From the NCBI GenBank assembly GCA_007751255.1, contig CP036296.1, positions 4,154,001-4,218,000 on the forward strand: a stretch of 64,000 nt of DNA, in the 5' to 3' direction. The notes beneath the pieces were generated by a model, which made no database searches, had not been told where the DNA came from, and worked only from the letters and a program-made list of their open reading frames with translations. Shown piece after piece: positions 11,450 through 20,300 of this stretch. Position numbers and translations under genes: made by a program. Within the stretch, counting starts at the first letter, position 1, and every line of letters begins with the position of its first letter. The stretch is from Engelhardtia mirabilis (lineage in GTDB: Bacteria > Planctomycetota > UBA1135 > GCA-002686595).

Positions 11450-12967
11450 TCAACTGCGCCAGAAGCGCGGCAGGAACAGGACGACGAGGGCGTAGAACTC
11501 CAGTCGCCCGAGGATCATGAAGATCGAGCACAGCAGCTTCGCCAGGTCCGGCATGTCCGCGAAGGTCTGAGCCGGTCCGACCGCGGCGAGACCCGGACCG
11601 ATGTTGTTGAGCGTGCCCAGCACGGCGGTCGAGGCCGAGATCAGATCCACGTCCAGGGCGGTCAAGGCAATGGTGCCCGCGATCATCACCAGGGACCACA
11701 GGCCGAAGTAGCCGGTGACCATCGCGATCGTGGGCTCGTCCAAGGTCTGGCCGTCGATGCGGACTTGGTGCAGGGCGCGCGGACGTGAGAAGTGTTGCAC
11801 GCTGCGCAGCGCCACCTTGGCGACGATCAGGACGCGCACGACCTTGATCCCACCGGCCGTCGACCCGGCGCAGCCGCCGATCGCGGCCAAGAGCATCAGG
11901 ACCGCGCGACACAGGTCGGGCCAACGGTCGAAGTCGGCGGTGCCGAAGCCCGTGCTGGTCTGGATCGAGACGACCGAGAACATCGAGTCGCGCAGGCACA
12001 GGCTCAGGTGCGAGTAGTCCGGCAGACCGTCGGCCGCCCCTGCTACGCCGTTGGATCCGCCCCAGAACCACAACACCGATGTGATCAGCACCGTCGCCGC
12101 GGCCATGATCCCGGCGTAGACACGAATCTCCGTCGAACCGCGCACCGTGTCCCAGGCCGAACGCCAGCCGCGCCGCAGGATCGAGTCGTACAGCGCGAAG
12201 TTGATCCCGGCCAGGAACATGAAGACGATCAGAACGGCCTCGAAGGCCCAGGACCCGAAGTAGCCCGCGCTGGCCGAGTGGTTCGAGAACCCCCCCGTGG
12301 CGATGGTGCCGAAGGCGTGCAGGGTCGCGTCGTAGAGCCCCACTCCGGTCATCGTCAGGACGCCGATCTGGATCACGGTCAGGCCCACATAGACCCGCGC
12401 CAGGCTCAGGGCGCTGTCGCGCACGCGGGTGTGGGCCGCCTCGCGCGAGACGCCCGGCACTTCCGAGCGGAACAGGCTGCGCCCGCCGGTCGGGAAGAAC
12501 ACCACGAACACCAGCACGATGCCGACGCCGCCCAGCCAGTGCAGGAAGCTGCGCCAGAAGAGGACACCGCGATTCAGCGCGTCCAGATGCTCCGCGGGCA
12601 GGATGGTCGAGCCTGTGGTGGTGATGCCCGAGGCCGACTCGAAGAAGGCATCCACCGGACTGGCGATGGCGCCGGCGAGGACGAAGGGTATGGCCCCCAG
12701 CACCGACGCGGCGACCCACGACAAGCCCACCGCGGCCAGTCCCTCGCGGCGGAAGAAGTCCGGGCGACCCTCGGAGGTCAGGGCGCGGCCGCGGTAGATC
12801 GCCGAGAGGCCCAGACCCAGGAGCACGGCGATCAGCGCCGACAGCAGGAAGGCCAGGGCGTCGTCGCGCTCGGAGTAGTATTCGGCCACCGCCGCCGGGA
12901 CCAGTTGGAACAGGCCCATCAGCAGGATCACGCGACCCAGCAGCCAAGCGACTGCGCCGAGGTTCAA
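11450..12967 (-). CDS. trkH: Potassium uptake protein TrkH family
   Basis: The 505-residue integral membrane protein is the K+-translocating subunit of the Trk/Ktr system. It is strongly hydrophobic throughout and contains the four pore-loop filter segments: GITTTGSTIL, IATGGFSNHS, QTSTGFGTADF and LNNIGPGLAAVGP. Each carries the glycine that lines the filter. Further family marks are LHWLGGVGIVL and GGCAGSTAGGIKVVR. It lies 84 bases downstream of trkA on the same strand, so the gating RCK protein and the channel are likely co-expressed. Length is normal for TrkH. Confidence 0.95.
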   Translation of the reverse strand: MNLGAVAWLLGRVILLMGLFQLVPAAVAEYYSERDDALAFLLSALIAVLLGLGLSAIYRGRALTSEGRPDFFRREGLAAVGLSWVAASVLGAIPFVLAGAIASPVDAFFESASGITTTGSTILPAEHLDALNRGVLFWRSFLHWLGGVGIVLVFVVFFPTGGRSLFRSEVPGVSREAAHTRVRDSALSLARVYVGLTVIQIGVLTMTGVGLYDATLHAFGTIATGGFSNHSASAGYFGSWAFEAVLIVFMFLAGINFALYDSILRRGWRSAWDTVRGSTEIRVYAGIMAAATVLITSVLWFWGGSNGVAGAADGLPDYSHLSLCLRDSMFSVVSIQTSTGFGTADFDRWPDLCRAVLMLLAAIGGCAGSTAGGIKVVRVLIVAKVALRSVQHFSRPRALHQVRIDGQTLDEPTIAMVTGYFGLWSLVMIAGTIALTALDVDLISASTAVLGTLNNIGPGLAAVGPAQTFADMPDLAKLLCSIFMILGRLEFYALVVLFLPRFWRS

Positions 12968-13020
12968 AGTCGCACCCCGCGATCCGACGGGAGCTGCGCG
13001 GCTCGCGCCGGCGGCTGGCC

Positions 13021-13062
13021 GTCAATCCAGGGCCCGTCAATCCAGGGCCCGTCAATCCAGGG
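13021..13062 (-). repeat. 15-bp tandem repeat across the trkA stop codon
   Basis: The unit GTCAATCCAGGGCCC occurs twice exactly, followed by a third copy of its first 12 bases. On the coding strand each copy contains CTG GAT TGA. Because the period is a multiple of three, trkA is followed by two further in-frame TGA stops in the same local context. Confidence 0.9.
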
Positions 13063-14416
13063 CATAGCCATCGCTGACTCCGAAGAACTCGCTCAGTTCT
13101 TCGACGCTCTCCGCAAGACTGAAGACGATCAGCCGGTCGCCGTTGCGAATGGTCGTCTCGCCGCGGGGGATCGTCACGTCGTCACCGTGGACGACGGCGC
13201 CGACCACCACGCCCTTGGGCAGGCCCAGGTGCTTGAGCTTGACGTCGCTCTTGCCGCCGGGCAGGCGGGCCTCGATCTCGATCACTTCGCCGCGACCTTC
13301 GGCCACCACGGCGATCGACATCACCGCCTCCGAACGCACGAAGCGCAGGATCCGGTTGGCACACAGGATGCGCGGCGAGATGGCGAAGTCGACTCCCATC
13401 ACGTCGTAGATATCGCGGTAGGACGGCTTGTCGAGCAGTGCCACGGTGCGCTCGGCGCCGTAGGACTTGGCCAGCTGACAGGCGATCAGGTTGTCCTCGT
13501 CGTCGGCGGTCGCGCCGATGAACACGTTGACCTTGTCGAAGCGCTCCTCGCGCAACAGGTCCGTGTCGGTGGCGTCACCGACCAACACCATCACGTTCTC
13601 GGGGAAGCGCGCGGCGATCGTCCGGGCCCGGTCCGGGTCGCGCTCGAGGATGCGGATCGAGAGGCCCGGCAGCTCCGACAGACGCATGGCGAGCTGGCTG
13701 CCCACCCGGCCGCCCCCCATGATCACCACCGAGCGCCGACCCAGGCGCCTGGCGCCGGTCAGGAACTCGAACTGATCGAGAGCCGCGCTGCGACCGATCA
13801 GGTAGACCTGGTCGCCCTTCTCGAGCCGGTCGTCACCGTGGGCGGCGAAGAAGCTCTTCTTGCGGGCGATGGCCGCTACGACGACGTTGTCGGGCAGGTC
13901 CAACTTCGAAAGGGCCGCACTGGTCAGCTCCCCCGACTCGCTGATCCGCACGCGTCGCAACTGGACCCGACCGTCGGCGAAGGACTCGACCTCCAGGGCG
14001 TGCTGCTCGCGGACCGTGCGGATGATCTCCTGGGCCGACAGCTCGTCGGTGGACAGGGCCACGTCGAAACCCAGGGCCTGCTTGTAGAAGAACGAGTAGC
14101 CCTGCAGACGCCAGGTGTCCTTGAGACGCAAGATCACCCGCTTGGAGCCCATCCTGCGCGCCAGGGGCGAGGCCACCATGTTGATGTGGTCGTTGTCCGT
14201 GACGGCGATGAACAGGTCGGCGGTGCTGGCCCCGGCGCTGGCCAGGACCGAGGCCTGGGTGCCGTCCCCCTCGAGGGCCTGCACGTCCAGGGTCTCCCGC
14301 AGCCGGCGGATCTTGCCCGGGTCGCTGTCGATCACGCTCACGCGATGCGACTCACGCGCCAGGATGTCGGCCAGGTGGAAGCCCACCTCACCGGCGCCGA
14401 CGATGACGATGTCCAT
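13052..14416 (-). CDS. trkA: Trk system potassium transporter TrkA (RCK protein)
   Basis: TrkA is the peripheral NAD(H)-binding ring that gates TrkH. The 454-residue protein has two Rossmann/RCK halves. The first starts MDIVIVGAGEVGFHLAD with the GxGxxG nucleotide motif; the second starts near residue 230 with VVIMGGGRVGSQLA. Each is followed by a TrkA_C-like beta domain with segments such as VVGAVVHGDDVTIPRG. Length matches classical two-RCK TrkA. The stop codon lies inside a short tandem repeat. The start is 62 bases from the divergent amidotransferase gene. Confidence 0.95.
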   Translation of the reverse strand: MDIVIVGAGEVGFHLADILARESHRVSVIDSDPGKIRRLRETLDVQALEGDGTQASVLASAGASTADLFIAVTDNDHINMVASPLARRMGSKRVILRLKDTWRLQGYSFFYKQALGFDVALSTDELSAQEIIRTVREQHALEVESFADGRVQLRRVRISESGELTSAALSKLDLPDNVVVAAIARKKSFFAAHGDDRLEKGDQVYLIGRSAALDQFEFLTGARRLGRRSVVIMGGGRVGSQLAMRLSELPGLSIRILERDPDRARTIAARFPENVMVLVGDATDTDLLREERFDKVNVFIGATADDEDNLIACQLAKSYGAERTVALLDKPSYRDIYDVMGVDFAISPRILCANRILRFVRSEAVMSIAVVAEGRGEVIEIEARLPGGKSDVKLKHLGLPKGVVVGAVVHGDDVTIPRGETTIRNGDRLIVFSLAESVEELSEFFGVSDGYALD

Positions 14417-14478
14417 GGGCGCACGATACGCTTCCCGCGCCGGCCGTCGCCAGGGCCCCGGCCGACCTCCGTGCCGCT

Positions 14479-15081
14479 TTGATCCTGCTCCTCGACCATC
14501 GCGACTCGTTCACCTTCAACGTCGCCCAGGGCCTGCTCGCCCTCGGCGCGAAGGTGGAGGTCGTCAGACTCGATGGACTCGAGCCAGCCGAGCTGCTGGC
14601 GCGCAAGCCCACCGGTGTGGTCCTCGGTCCTGGCCCAGGGCATCCGGCGGCGGCGCACGCAACTGCGGCCCTGGTCCGGATGGCTCCGCCCGATCTACCG
14701 CTGCTCGGAATCTGCCTCGGGCACCAGGTCTTGGCACAGGTCCACGGTGCGCGGGTGGTCCGCGCGCCGCGCCCGGAACACGGGCGCGCCGACCGCATCG
14801 ACCACGACGGCCGGGGGTTGTTCCTGGACCTGCCCTCGACCCTCGAGGTCGGCCGGTACCACTCCCTCGCCGTCGACCCAGCGAGCCTCCCCGCCGAGCT
14901 GGAGCTGGCCGCGTGGTCCTCCGACGGCTGTCCGATGGCCCTGCGCCACCGGCACCTGCCCCACGACGGCCTGCAGTTCCACCCGGATTCGATCCTCAGC
15001 GAGTGTGGCCAAGACCTGTTCGCGCGCTGGCTCGAGCGGGTCGGGGACGCCCGTCAGCCGCGGCGTTCGACTTCGAGGTAG
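14479..15081 (+). CDS. Class I glutamine amidotransferase (TrpG/PabA-like)
   Basis: This 200-residue protein has the layout of anthranilate or aminodeoxychorismate synthase component II, which frees ammonia from glutamine for a partner synthase. It starts ILLLDHRDSFTFNVAQGL, carries GPGPGHP and has the nucleophile elbow GICLGHQ (Cys79). The usual FHPES motif reads FHPDS (His168, Asp170), so the triad glutamate is replaced by aspartate. The start is a TTG; no in-frame ATG exists upstream. No component I (TrpE/PabB) gene is nearby. The 3' end overlaps a convergent methyltransferase remnant by 28 bases. TrpG and PabA cannot be told apart here. Confidence 0.85.
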   Translation: MILLLDHRDSFTFNVAQGLLALGAKVEVVRLDGLEPAELLARKPTGVVLGPGPGHPAAAHATAALVRMAPPDLPLLGICLGHQVLAQVHGARVVRAPRPEHGRADRIDHDGRGLFLDLPSTLEVGRYHSLAVDPASLPAELELAAWSSDGCPMALRHRHLPHDGLQFHPDSILSECGQDLFARWLERVGDARQPRRSTSR

Positions 15082-15416
15082 GCGACGACTCCGAAGGGGT
15101 CCGCGTGGACCCGCGTGCGGGCGACCTCGTCCGGTGCCAGGGTGCTGGCCAGCTCGGCCAGGTCGCGCTCGTCGCGGCAGATCAGTTCCCAGCCCATGAA
15201 GGTCTCCATGTAGCCGGCGTCCGCCACGGTCGGCAGGAAGTTGCTGATCCGGCTGCGGACGGCAGCCCGATCGCCCCACACGATCGGTCGACTGCCGCCG
15301 TTGATCTTCGGAACGCGGCCCGTGGTCGAAAGCGAACTCGTCACGGCCGACCTCGATCGAAACGAGCATCGCGAACACGCGGCACGATGCCCTGAAGGCG
15401 CCCGCGCCTCGAACAC
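15054..15416 (-). pseudogene. C-terminal remnant of a SAM-dependent methyltransferase
   Basis: About 66 residues (15054-15257) look like the C-terminal end of the class I methyltransferase family annotated in extracellular-factor (hydroxypalmitate methyl ester) biosynthesis. The pattern is NFLPTVADAGYMETFMGWEL followed by ICRDERDLAEL and a closing AYLEVERR. The first 50 or so residues of the open frame (Arg/Ser-rich) do not resemble the methyltransferase core. I see no SAM-binding motif upstream in any frame. I read this as a truncated remnant; the family call rests on my memory of the motif. Confidence 0.45.
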
Positions 15417-15708
15417 GTCATGCCTTCATCACGCTCGTCGACCCGCAGCGGAGCGTGCCGAGCCTCGATCCGCTCGCGCCCTCGGCTCGGGGGTCTGCCC
15501 ACCCGACCACGGGGACACGGGACGGGGCCCACGGGCTTCGACATGGGCCGGTTCCCGGCCCGGAGAGTCAACGCCAACTCCCTGTCGTAGGGCGCTGCCC
15601 ACGAGCCTGCGCCGTTCTGCGAACAGCCCCGAGCGAAGGCGCCAGGGCGGCGACGTGGCGGCGTCGACCTCGCCCTGTGCAGCTTCGGCCGGGCTCTGAT
15701 CCAGGACA
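15417..15708. other. Non-coding stretch between remnant and kinase gene
   Basis: These 292 bases hold no convincing gene. Open frames exist on both strands but give Arg/Pro/Ala-rich, shadow-like translations. The area may be decayed sequence of the methyltransferase locus; no recognisable domain is left. Confidence 0.5.
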
Positions 15709-16422
15709 CTAGTCCCGTCCAAGCGGAGCGGTCCAGGTGGGCCAAGGGCCACTGCTCGGGCGGCGCTCCTCGCCGTCGCGGGTGCGCAGGATGCACCGCG
15801 TGACGAAGTTGTAGAGGGGCTTGCCCGTGCGGCGCCAAACGGCTGCCAAGGGCGATCGACGACGCTGGGTCCCGCGGGCCCGCTCCTGCTCGGTCTTCGG
15901 TCGACCGCGGCGCTCGTAGCGCAGCCGATGCTTGTGGACGTGGCGCAGGTCGTCGCCGCATCTCGAGTGGAAGCTGCGGCCAGCTCGCCGCGGGTGGACA
16001 CTGGCCAACTGGAAGTCGATCAGCGCCGGTCGCCCGTTCTCGAGGACCAGAATGTTCTGCTCCTTGTGGAGGTCGTTGTGGCAGACGCCGCGCTCGTGGA
16101 GCCGACCCACCAGCTGCTCCAGCAGTTCGAAGAAGTCGCGGGGCAGGGCCGTCGCCCGGTGCAGGGGCTGGCCGGCGAGGTAGGTTCGCAGACCGCAGGC
16201 GCGGCTCTGCTCGCCCATCAGAACGGGCACCGCGTCGAGACCCTGCAAGCACTCCAGGGCACGTCGCTCACGGGCCAGGAGAACCTGCGCCACCAGGCGC
16301 GAGGCGGGCACGGACCCGCCGCAGGCCACGCGACGCACCAGCGCCGGATCACCCGGCACGAGCTCGACGCGGCCGAGTCCGTCGCGCTTGAGCACCTGCG
16401 TCGCTTGCCCGGGGTCGTCCAC
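15709..16422 (-). CDS. Small RIO/Kdo-kinase-like protein kinase
   Basis: The 237-residue protein has the core of the small RIO/lipopolysaccharide-kinase branch of the protein-kinase fold. The catalytic loop is HNDLHKEQNILV (the aspartate and asparagine are the catalytic and metal ligands), followed by ALIDFQLAS in place of DFG. An upstream REXXAL segment (ARERRALECL) could serve as the C-helix. The C-terminus is Arg-rich, as in WaaP/KdkA-like kinases that act at the membrane on lipid-linked sugars. The substrate is unknown; sugar or protein phosphorylation is possible. Its start lies only 20 bases from the divergent SGNH gene. Confidence 0.75.
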   Translation of the reverse strand: MDDPGQATQVLKRDGLGRVELVPGDPALVRRVACGGSVPASRLVAQVLLARERRALECLQGLDAVPVLMGEQSRACGLRTYLAGQPLHRATALPRDFFELLEQLVGRLHERGVCHNDLHKEQNILVLENGRPALIDFQLASVHPRRAGRSFHSRCGDDLRHVHKHRLRYERRGRPKTEQERARGTQRRRSPLAAVWRRTGKPLYNFVTRCILRTRDGEERRPSSGPWPTWTAPLGRD

Positions 16423-16442
16423 GGGCCGTATTCTCCGCGGGC

Positions 16443-17711
16443 ATGAGCCCCGGTGACAGCCCCGACCCTGGCCCCGCGGGCGAGGCGCGCGTCCGCCGCG
16501 GTCGACGGACGCTGCACAAGCTGCTGCTGTCGGTTGCCGTGGCGCTGGGGACCTTGATCCTCGCCGGGGTCGCGCTCGAGGTCGGCCTGCGCCTCTCCGG
16601 TGACCGCGACGCGGCCCTGGAAGCGGGCCTCAACCGCACCCACCGGCGCTGGGCGGAGCTGCTGCAATCGGACTTCTACGAGGAAGTCGACGATCCGGTA
16701 CGCCGCTACGCCATGCGCCCTGGGGCCGTGACCCAGGTCGACGGTTGGACCTTTCGCGCCAACTCCCACCGCAGCCGGGGCGAGGAGTTCCCGACCGAGA
16801 AGCCCGCGGGCGAACGGCGCCTCTTGGCCCTGGGCGATTCCTTCTGCTTCGGCATGTGGTGCGACGAGGACGAGACCGTCGTGGCGCGCCTGGCCGCCAA
16901 GGCCACCGCGGCCGAGCGCGCGGCCGGCAGCGACGTCACCTGGCGCGGGGTCAACATGGGCGTGCCCGGCTACCACACGGGGCAGCAACTGCGCGCCCTG
17001 GAGCAGGACGGTCTGGCCATCGATCCGGACGTGGTGCTGCTGTACTTCAACACCAACGACATCCTGGCCGACGGCTTCTTCTACGACGAGGACCTGCGGA
17101 TCCTGTACGGGGATGCCATGCCCCTGCCGGCGGGGCTGCGTCGGCTGATGTTCTCGAGTCACCTCTACGACTGGATCGAGCGGCGTTACGAGGCCCGGCT
17201 GACTCGCGGCCCGTCGCCCCACCTCTCCGACCGGAGCCCCTGGTCCCACAATCGCCCCGAGAATCGCGAGGCGACCCGTGCGGCCATCGCGCGCATCGCG
17301 CAGATCTGTCGCGAGCGCCACATCCCGCTGTTCGTGATCCACCAGCCGCTGATGAGCTGGATGGGCGACGCCCGCGACCCGAACTGGCAAATCCTGCCCT
17401 TGGTGGAATTCGCGGACGGGATCTTCGAAGAGGAGGGTCTACCGACCTTCAACATGCTGGGCTGGATGCGCGGCAACCTCGACGGGATCGACCGCGGACC
17501 CGAGGGCGAGGGACCCGCGCGCGAGTTCCAACTGGAGCAGTACTTCGCCGACGAGGCCGTCCAGGCCTACCTGGCCAAGTTGGCCGAGGGCAACGCGCCC
17601 GCCAACGTCGAGCTGCCCCGGGACCCGGACTTCCACCTGAACGGCGACGGCTACGGCGCCCTCGCAGAGCTCGTCTACCCGCGCATGCGCGCCGCCGGAA
17701 TCCTGCCTTGA
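16443..17711 (+). CDS. Membrane-anchored SGNH/GDSL hydrolase-like protein
   Basis: The 422-residue protein has a cytoplasmic Arg-rich N-terminus, one signal-anchor helix (LLLSVAVALGTLILAGVALE), and an extracytoplasmic SGNH domain. Block I is LLALGDSFCFGMW with the nucleophile serine. The oxyanion glycine lies in GVPGYHTGQQL, the Asn block reads YFNTNDI, and the catalytic Asp/His pair is probably DPDFHLNGDGY near the C-terminus. Such proteins act as esterases or O-acyltransferases on cell-surface glycans. Its stop overlaps the TTG start of an ABC ATPase gene, which suggests a joint job with an exporter. Confidence 0.85.
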   Translation: MSPGDSPDPGPAGEARVRRGRRTLHKLLLSVAVALGTLILAGVALEVGLRLSGDRDAALEAGLNRTHRRWAELLQSDFYEEVDDPVRRYAMRPGAVTQVDGWTFRANSHRSRGEEFPTEKPAGERRLLALGDSFCFGMWCDEDETVVARLAAKATAAERAAGSDVTWRGVNMGVPGYHTGQQLRALEQDGLAIDPDVVLLYFNTNDILADGFFYDEDLRILYGDAMPLPAGLRRLMFSSHLYDWIERRYEARLTRGPSPHLSDRSPWSHNRPENREATRAAIARIAQICRERHIPLFVIHQPLMSWMGDARDPNWQILPLVEFADGIFEEEGLPTFNMLGWMRGNLDGIDRGPEGEGPAREFQLEQYFADEAVQAYLAKLAEGNAPANVELPRDPDFHLNGDGYGALAELVYPRMRAAGILP

Positions 17712-18658
17712 CCACCACCACCCAACCGAGCGCGCCCGGGTTCACGGGCGTCTCGACCTCCCTGCGAGGTCTGACGCGCCACTTCGGCGACAAGATCGCC
17801 GTGCAACCCCTCGATCTCGACCTCGAGCCGGGCTCGATCGTCGGTTTGATCGGCCCCAACGGCAGCGGCAAGTCGACCCTGATGCGGATGGTCGTCGGCC
17901 TGCTGCGCCCCAGCGGCGGCTCGGCCACGGTGGCCGGGGTGCGCCTGCACGGCGACGGCACCGCCGTGCGCGCGCGCTGCACCTTCGCGCCCGGAGAGCT
18001 CGGCTTCTACGGCGAGCTGCGCTGCGAGGCACACCTGAAGTGGCTGCTCAAGGGCCGCGAGCGCTCCTCCGTGGCGCGCGGCATCGAGCTGCTCGAGCGC
18101 CTGGGCCTGCCGCGCCGCGGCCGGGTGCGCTCGTTCAGCCACGGGATGAAGCGACAACTGCTGTTCGCCGCGGCCCTGGCTCCCGACGTGCCCCTGCGGA
18201 TCCTGGACGAGCCCACCGAGGGCCTGGACCCCAGCAAGCGCGGCGAGGTCATGGACCTGTTGCGCGAGGACGCCAGCCCCGGGCGCACGACCCTGCTCTC
18301 CTCCCACCACCTGGGCGAGGTCGACCATTCCTGCGACCGGCTCCTGTTCCTGTCCGCGGGCCGCTTGATCGCCGACGAGAGCGCGGTCGACCTGGCTGCC
18401 CGCGCGCGTCGCCTGGTGCGCGTCGAGTGGCCCGACGAGCCGCCGGCGGACCTCGAGTCCGCGGCCCGCTCCAACGGCGCCGTGGCGGTCATGGCCCACG
18501 GCTCGCGCACCACGATCGAGCTCGACAGCGACGATCCGCGCCCGATCCTGGGCCTCGTCGCACAGCGCACCGACTGGCCGCGCCCGGCCAAGGTCGAGTA
18601 CGGCCAGCTTTCCCTGCGCGAGCTCTACCGCGACCTCTACGGCGTGGAAGGCCTCTGA
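17708..18658 (+). CDS. ABC-2 type transporter ATP-binding protein
   Basis: The 316-residue ATPase energises the permease encoded 6 bases downstream. It has Walker A GPNGSGKST (49-57), an ABC signature variant SFSHGMKRQ, Walker B as LRILDEPTEGLDP, and the H-loop in LLSSHHLGEV. The start is TTG at 17708, giving a 4-base TTGA overlap with the SGNH gene. No later ATG gives the full N-terminus. It resembles the ATPases of ABC-2 exporters and of the GldA/NatA type. The substrate is unknown. Confidence 0.92.
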   Translation: MTTTTQPSAPGFTGVSTSLRGLTRHFGDKIAVQPLDLDLEPGSIVGLIGPNGSGKSTLMRMVVGLLRPSGGSATVAGVRLHGDGTAVRARCTFAPGELGFYGELRCEAHLKWLLKGRERSSVARGIELLERLGLPRRGRVRSFSHGMKRQLLFAAALAPDVPLRILDEPTEGLDPSKRGEVMDLLREDASPGRTTLLSSHHLGEVDHSCDRLLFLSAGRLIADESAVDLAARARRLVRVEWPDEPPADLESAARSNGAVAVMAHGSRTTIELDSDDPRPILGLVAQRTDWPRPAKVEYGQLSLRELYRDLYGVEGL

Positions 18659-18664
18659 TCCCCC

Positions 18665-19447
18665 ATGCCCTACGTCTGGCGCTCGGCCTTCTTTCGCGGC
18701 CTGATCTTCTCCCTGTTCCTGCTCGCGCACCTCTCGGTGACGATCGGCTTCTACCCCAAGTTCCTGGACGAGATGAGCGCCCTGGTGCGCCTCGCCAGCA
18801 ACCTCGGTAGCCAATTCAAGATCCTCTCCGACGCCACGACCCAGAGCGACTGGGGCTACATGGCGGTGCAGCAGTTCTTCAAGTTCGGCGCGACCACCGG
18901 CACCTTCGTGGCCGTGTTGTTCGCCTCCGGCGCCGTGGCCGGCGAGTCCGAGCGGCGCACCCTGGAGGTCTGGCTGGCCCGCCCCCAACCGCGCTGGCGC
19001 GTGCTGCTCGAGCGCTACCTCGCGGGCGCCTTGGCGATCCTGGTGCCCTTCGTCGTGACCAGCGCCATGGGCCCCTGGATCGCCCACGTGCTGGACGTTC
19101 CGCTCGAGCCCGTCACCGACGATCCGTGGCTGTGGGCCTCGGCCGGCCTGCACTCGGCCCTGTTCCTGTTGATCATCTATGGCCTCGCGTTCCTGTGCTC
19201 CACGCGGGCGCAGAACGTGATTCGCCTGATCTTGACCCTGCTCTTGATCGGGATCGCCCTCTACGCCGCCTACTTCGTGCCGGGCGTCAACGACTGGTCG
19301 CCCTACGAGTACGTGGACCCCAAGGCCTTCGAGAACATCCGCGACAACGGCGGGGTGTTGATGAACCGCGTGGTGCCCTTCAGCGTGATCAACATCGTGC
19401 TGCTGATCGCGTCGTTGCTCAGCTTCGAGCGGCGCCTGCCGTCGTGA
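18665..19447 (+). CDS. ABC-2 type transporter permease
   Basis: The 260-residue membrane protein has about six hydrophobic segments. The hallmark of ABC-2 permeases is SGAVAGESERRTLEVWLARP, an exporter loop that ends the second transmembrane segment. It partners the ATPase just upstream. The 3' end overlaps the convergent TPR gene by 29 bases. A NosY-like or exopolysaccharide-export role is possible; the sequence does not decide. Confidence 0.9.
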   Translation: MPYVWRSAFFRGLIFSLFLLAHLSVTIGFYPKFLDEMSALVRLASNLGSQFKILSDATTQSDWGYMAVQQFFKFGATTGTFVAVLFASGAVAGESERRTLEVWLARPQPRWRVLLERYLAGALAILVPFVVTSAMGPWIAHVLDVPLEPVTDDPWLWASAGLHSALFLLIIYGLAFLCSTRAQNVIRLILTLLLIGIALYAAYFVPGVNDWSPYEYVDPKAFENIRDNGGVLMNRVVPFSVINIVLLIASLLSFERRLPS

Positions 19448-20132
19448 GCCCGGCCCACCAAGCTTTCAGCGCCCAACCGCGAGCCTCGCTGCGTTGGAAC
19501 TTCGGAGCCTCGTCGGCGAGCTGGCGGGCTGACGCGAAGGCGGTCTTGGCCTCGGCCGACCTGCCCAAGGCCACCAGGGCGCGGCCCCGGCGGTAGGCGG
19601 CCTCGGGCGAGGGGCCGTGGTTGCGGTCGACCCGCTCGAGCAGCTCCAGGGACCCCGCCGGGTCGCCGCTGGCCAGGGTCGCCTCGGCCAGGCGCATCAG
19701 GGCTCCGCCGTAGGCGTACTCCTCGTCCCGCTCGACCACGGCGCGGAGCTCCGCGACCGCGGGCTGGGGCGACCCGCTGGCCAGGCGCGCGCAGCCCAGC
19801 CGATAGGGCCACTCGATCGCCTCCGGATCGCCACGACGCGCCTCCTCGAGGGGTTCGATCGACGCACGCACGCGACCGCGGGCCAGGAGCGCGGCGCCGA
19901 GCTTGCCGCGACCATGGGGCGTGTTCACCCGGCGCAGATCCGCAAGGCTGGCCCCATCGCGAGTGCGCGCCTCGCGCGACGCGACCAGGCGCTTGGCGAG
20001 GGCCGAGACGATCAGGAAGCAGGCCAGGAATCCGAGCAGCGACGAAGCCCTGACCAGGCCCCCGATCAGGGGCACCACGGACAGGACGTTGTAGAGCACG
20101 AATGCTCCGAGGAAGATGCCGACGAGCTGCAC
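19419..20132 (-). CDS. Membrane-anchored TPR-repeat protein
   Basis: The 237-residue protein has two N-terminal hydrophobic segments (IFLGAFVLYNVLSVVPLI and SSLLGFLACFLIVSALA), followed by three to four tetratricopeptide repeats from about residue 75. Examples are GKLGAALLARGRVRASIEPL and AAYRRGRALVALGRSAEAKT. TPRs form protein-docking superhelices. The start is GTG at 20132. No function can be assigned beyond a scaffold at the inner membrane. Confidence 0.8.
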   Translation of the reverse strand: MQLVGIFLGAFVLYNVLSVVPLIGGLVRASSLLGFLACFLIVSALAKRLVASREARTRDGASLADLRRVNTPHGRGKLGAALLARGRVRASIEPLEEARRGDPEAIEWPYRLGCARLASGSPQPAVAELRAVVERDEEYAYGGALMRLAEATLASGDPAGSLELLERVDRNHGPSPEAAYRRGRALVALGRSAEAKTAFASARQLADEAPKFQRSEARGWALKAWWAGLTTAGAARS

Positions 20133-20300
20133 GAGGGGCCCATGTTACCCCTCGTCGGCAGCAATCCTCGACCGTGCAGCCTTGCCCGGGCCGCGCCCCG
20201 CGGGCACAAAGAGTCCTTGGAGACGCACCAGCCGCGCCCCACCTTGACCCGAGGCCACTCCGAGCGCAGAGCTCGCCACGGCCTCCCGCCGCAACTTGCG

